DNA from: Sulfuricurvum sp.
Lineage (GTDB): Bacteria; Campylobacterota; Campylobacteria; Campylobacterales; Sulfurimonadaceae
Direction: 5' to 3'
Assembly (NCBI RefSeq): GCF_028688295.1
Contig: NZ_JAQTYM010000013.1
Span: 1 to 45,638, forward strand
DNA: 45,638 bases
Shown: piece after piece, positions 44,307 to 45,638 of the stretch
Numbering within the stretch: position 1 is the first letter of the stretch
How the letters are laid out: every line of letters starts with the position of its first letter
Translations under genes and position numbers: made by a program
Notes under the pieces: model-generated
Database searches by the model: none
What the model saw: the letters and a program-made list of their open reading frames with translations, nothing else
Told to the model about the DNA's origin: nothing

Positions 44307-45110
44307 TTGTTCGATTTTTTAAAAAAGAAAACCGAAGAAACTGCCCTGATTGAAACGGTAGAAGCTCAACGAGATTTTACGAATTCAATCGGGATGGAGT
44401 TTCTCTACATTGATGGCGGAGAGTTCATGATGGGACGTAATCCGCAATACAATGAAGGGGGAGACGTCGAATCTCCCGAACATCCTGTCAAAATCAGCGG
44501 ATTTTGGATCGCAAAATATCCCGTGACGCAAGAACAGTATTTTAAACTTACACGTGTCAATCCATCGTATTTTAAAAATGATAAAGTGGAAGAGGAAAAT
44601 TCACGCCGACATCCAGTAGAACAAGTGAGCTGGTTTGATGCCAAGGGATATGTGGAGTTAATAAACCGGTATGAGGGCAAAACACGCTTTTATGCGCTAC
44701 CAACGGAAGCTCAGTGGGAATATGTTGCAAAAGCAGGAGGTAATACCCGTTTTACGTTTGGTGATTCTGAGGCAATGCTGGATGATTATGCTGTATATGA
44801 ATACACGGCAAATGTTCGAACGGCAACAGTAGGGACCAAACAACCTAACCGATTAGGGATCCATGATTTGATGGGGAATGTATGGGAGTGGTGTGAAGAT
44901 GACTTTTTTGCCAACTATAACAGTGCGCCGAGTGATGGAAGCCCCCGCATTGGCGGAGCTGAGGGAGAGTCGTTTAAAGTGCGTCGTGGTGGAAGCTATA
45001 AAACGGGGTATATGTGTTTGCGGAGTTCATTCAGGGGATACTCTCGCCCCGATTTTATCTCGAACGATCTAGGTTTTCGGCTTGTGATTAATGGGGATCC
45101 GTTACATTGA
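44307..45110 (+). CDS. FGE-fold (SUMF1-like) protein, second active-site Cys absent
   Basis: A 267-residue protein of the formylglycine-generating-enzyme fold: EFMMGRN, PEHPVKISGFWIAKYPVTQEQYFKLTR, HPVEQVSWFDAKGYVELIN, YALPTEAQWEYVAKAGG, GIHDLMGNVWEWCEDDFF, VRRGGSYKTGYMCLRSSFRGY. True FGE needs two Cys near MCxxxxC; here one (MCLRSSF) is kept and the second is Phe, so oxidation of sulfatase Cys is unlikely. Such proteins often have other roles. Start is TTG 44307, six bases after AAAAGG. No signal peptide is seen. Confidence 0.88.
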   Translation: MFDFLKKKTEETALIETVEAQRDFTNSIGMEFLYIDGGEFMMGRNPQYNEGGDVESPEHPVKISGFWIAKYPVTQEQYFKLTRVNPSYFKNDKVEEENSRRHPVEQVSWFDAKGYVELINRYEGKTRFYALPTEAQWEYVAKAGGNTRFTFGDSEAMLDDYAVYEYTANVRTATVGTKQPNRLGIHDLMGNVWEWCEDDFFANYNSAPSDGSPRIGGAEGESFKVRRGGSYKTGYMCLRSSFRGYSRPDFISNDLGFRLVINGDPLH

Positions 45111-45509
45111 TTAGATAAACTCACCGCTTTCGTAGAGCCATTTCCCCTTTATTTTTAAAAAGCGGCTTTTCTCTTTGAGGATACCGCGATCTAGCAGTGC
45201 TTCAAATGTTACAAATGCTTCTGTTTCTCCATCGATAACTTCTACAATTTTTAATCCATTAAATCGCGTGCTGTCCGAAAACTCTAAAATACTTTCTTTC
45301 CAGTGTGTTAGATCCTCCGTAAAATCAGTGTTATCGGGATGTGTTGTAGTCATGATGTATTCACTCAAACCAAGGGCAAAGGCACTGTAACGTGAACGCA
45401 TCAACTTTTGGGCATTCGAGGGAAGTATCCCTTTATGATAAGGTAGACAACAATGTTTGTATTTTTTGCCGCTGTGACAGGGGCAGGTGGAATTGAGAGA
45501 AATTTTCAT
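45111..45509 (-). CDS. YchJ-family SEC-C zinc protein
   Basis: A 132-residue protein with an N-terminal SEC-C zinc motif CPCHSGKKYKHCC (about 9-21) and the YchJ-type domain with MRSRYSAFALGLSEYIMTTTHPDN, LTHWKESILEFSDSTRFNGLKIVE and KSRFLKIKGKWLYESGEF. SEC-C motifs bind zinc, in SecA and in proteins of unknown function such as YchJ. It abuts the FGE-fold gene tail to tail with no gap. Confidence 0.9.
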   Translation of the reverse strand: MKISLNSTCPCHSGKKYKHCCLPYHKGILPSNAQKLMRSRYSAFALGLSEYIMTTTHPDNTDFTEDLTHWKESILEFSDSTRFNGLKIVEVIDGETEAFVTFEALLDRGILKEKSRFLKIKGKWLYESGEFI

Positions 45510-45591
45510 ATTGTCTTCGTTTTTTTTAGTTTATTATAGCGTAAGTATTGAAGCGGTATGCTATGAGATTATTATTCAAAAAAGGACAACA

Positions 45592-45638
45592 ATGGAAGAT
45601 ATGCATTCTTTGATTCGAGAAAAACTTCGAGCCTTTCG
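45592..45638 (+). CDS. Start of a gene cut by the window edge
   Basis: An ATG at 45592 follows AAAGGA (45581-45586) and opens a frame reading MEDMHSLIREKLRAF that runs off the right edge. Too little is visible to assign a function. Confidence 0.6.
   Translation, partial: MEDMHSLIREKLRAF

Noticed and set aside
1-45638. CRISPR array, tRNA, rRNA or insertion sequence
   Set aside because: No regularly spaced repeats, no T-loop or cloverleaf pattern and no transposase or integrase was seen.

Overview
The window looks like a chromosomal segment of a free-living Campylobacterota (epsilonproteobacterium), most likely close to Sulfuricurvum or Sulfurimonas. The grounds are gene order (UvrD-truB-csrA-ispE-smpB; yajC-secD-secF followed by leuS-lptE), short forms of Lnt, LptE and Mfd, a MagIII-type DNA glycosylase, and moderate G+C (about 44% by eye). 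The species call is inference. The DNA is very compact: no gene-free stretch exceeds 300 bases, and the longest is the 260-base divergent rho/chemoreceptor region. I see no tRNA, rRNA, CRISPR array, insertion sequence or prophage.

Layout: (1) 1-5000, translation and RNA housekeeping: the 3' end of trmD overlapping rplS, then a tight leftward operon UvrD-type helicase > truB > csrA > ispE > smpB. (2) 5000-9800: a LysR regulator, a REP-like palindromic repeat, a leftward cysK > class IV aminotransferase > unknown operon with a good promoter, and a KdpE/KdpD-like two-component pair lacking the KdpD N-terminal half. (3) 9900-14450: a biotin carboxylase subunit, the flagellar stator motAB, and nhaA behind a structured leader. 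(4) 14450-27500: lnt (leftward), then a long rightward run yajC-secD-secF-membrane protein-leuS-lptE-diguanylate cyclase-folC-mfd with overlapping or near-overlapping genes. (5) 27600-37900, the accessory-rich part: a CZB zinc protein, RlmC, a YgjP-like metalloprotease, several conserved unknowns, a YmdB-type phosphoesterase, MagIII, an AT-rich membrane protein, a Phd/YefM-RelE toxin-antitoxin pair with its own palindrome, YwbE, two methyltransferases, a decayed TatD-like protein, a 43-residue lipoprotein and a cupin. (6) 38000-42300, leftward housekeeping: a cold-shock gene with a long structured leader, dnaX, murI, rho. (7) 42500-45638: a chemoreceptor, a formylglycine-generating-enzyme-fold protein, a YchJ/SEC-C protein and the start of one more gene.

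Most interesting signals: a short repeat present twice around the toxin-antitoxin region whose reverse-strand translation reproduces the C-terminus of the nearby YwbE protein; an in-phase A-AAA-AAT slippery heptamer in dnaX that would give a gamma-like 416-residue product; structured RNA candidates upstream of nhaA, dnaX and cspA and downstream of cspA; and an rlmC/YgjP-like pair that reads as gammaproteobacterial. None could be tested by database search here.
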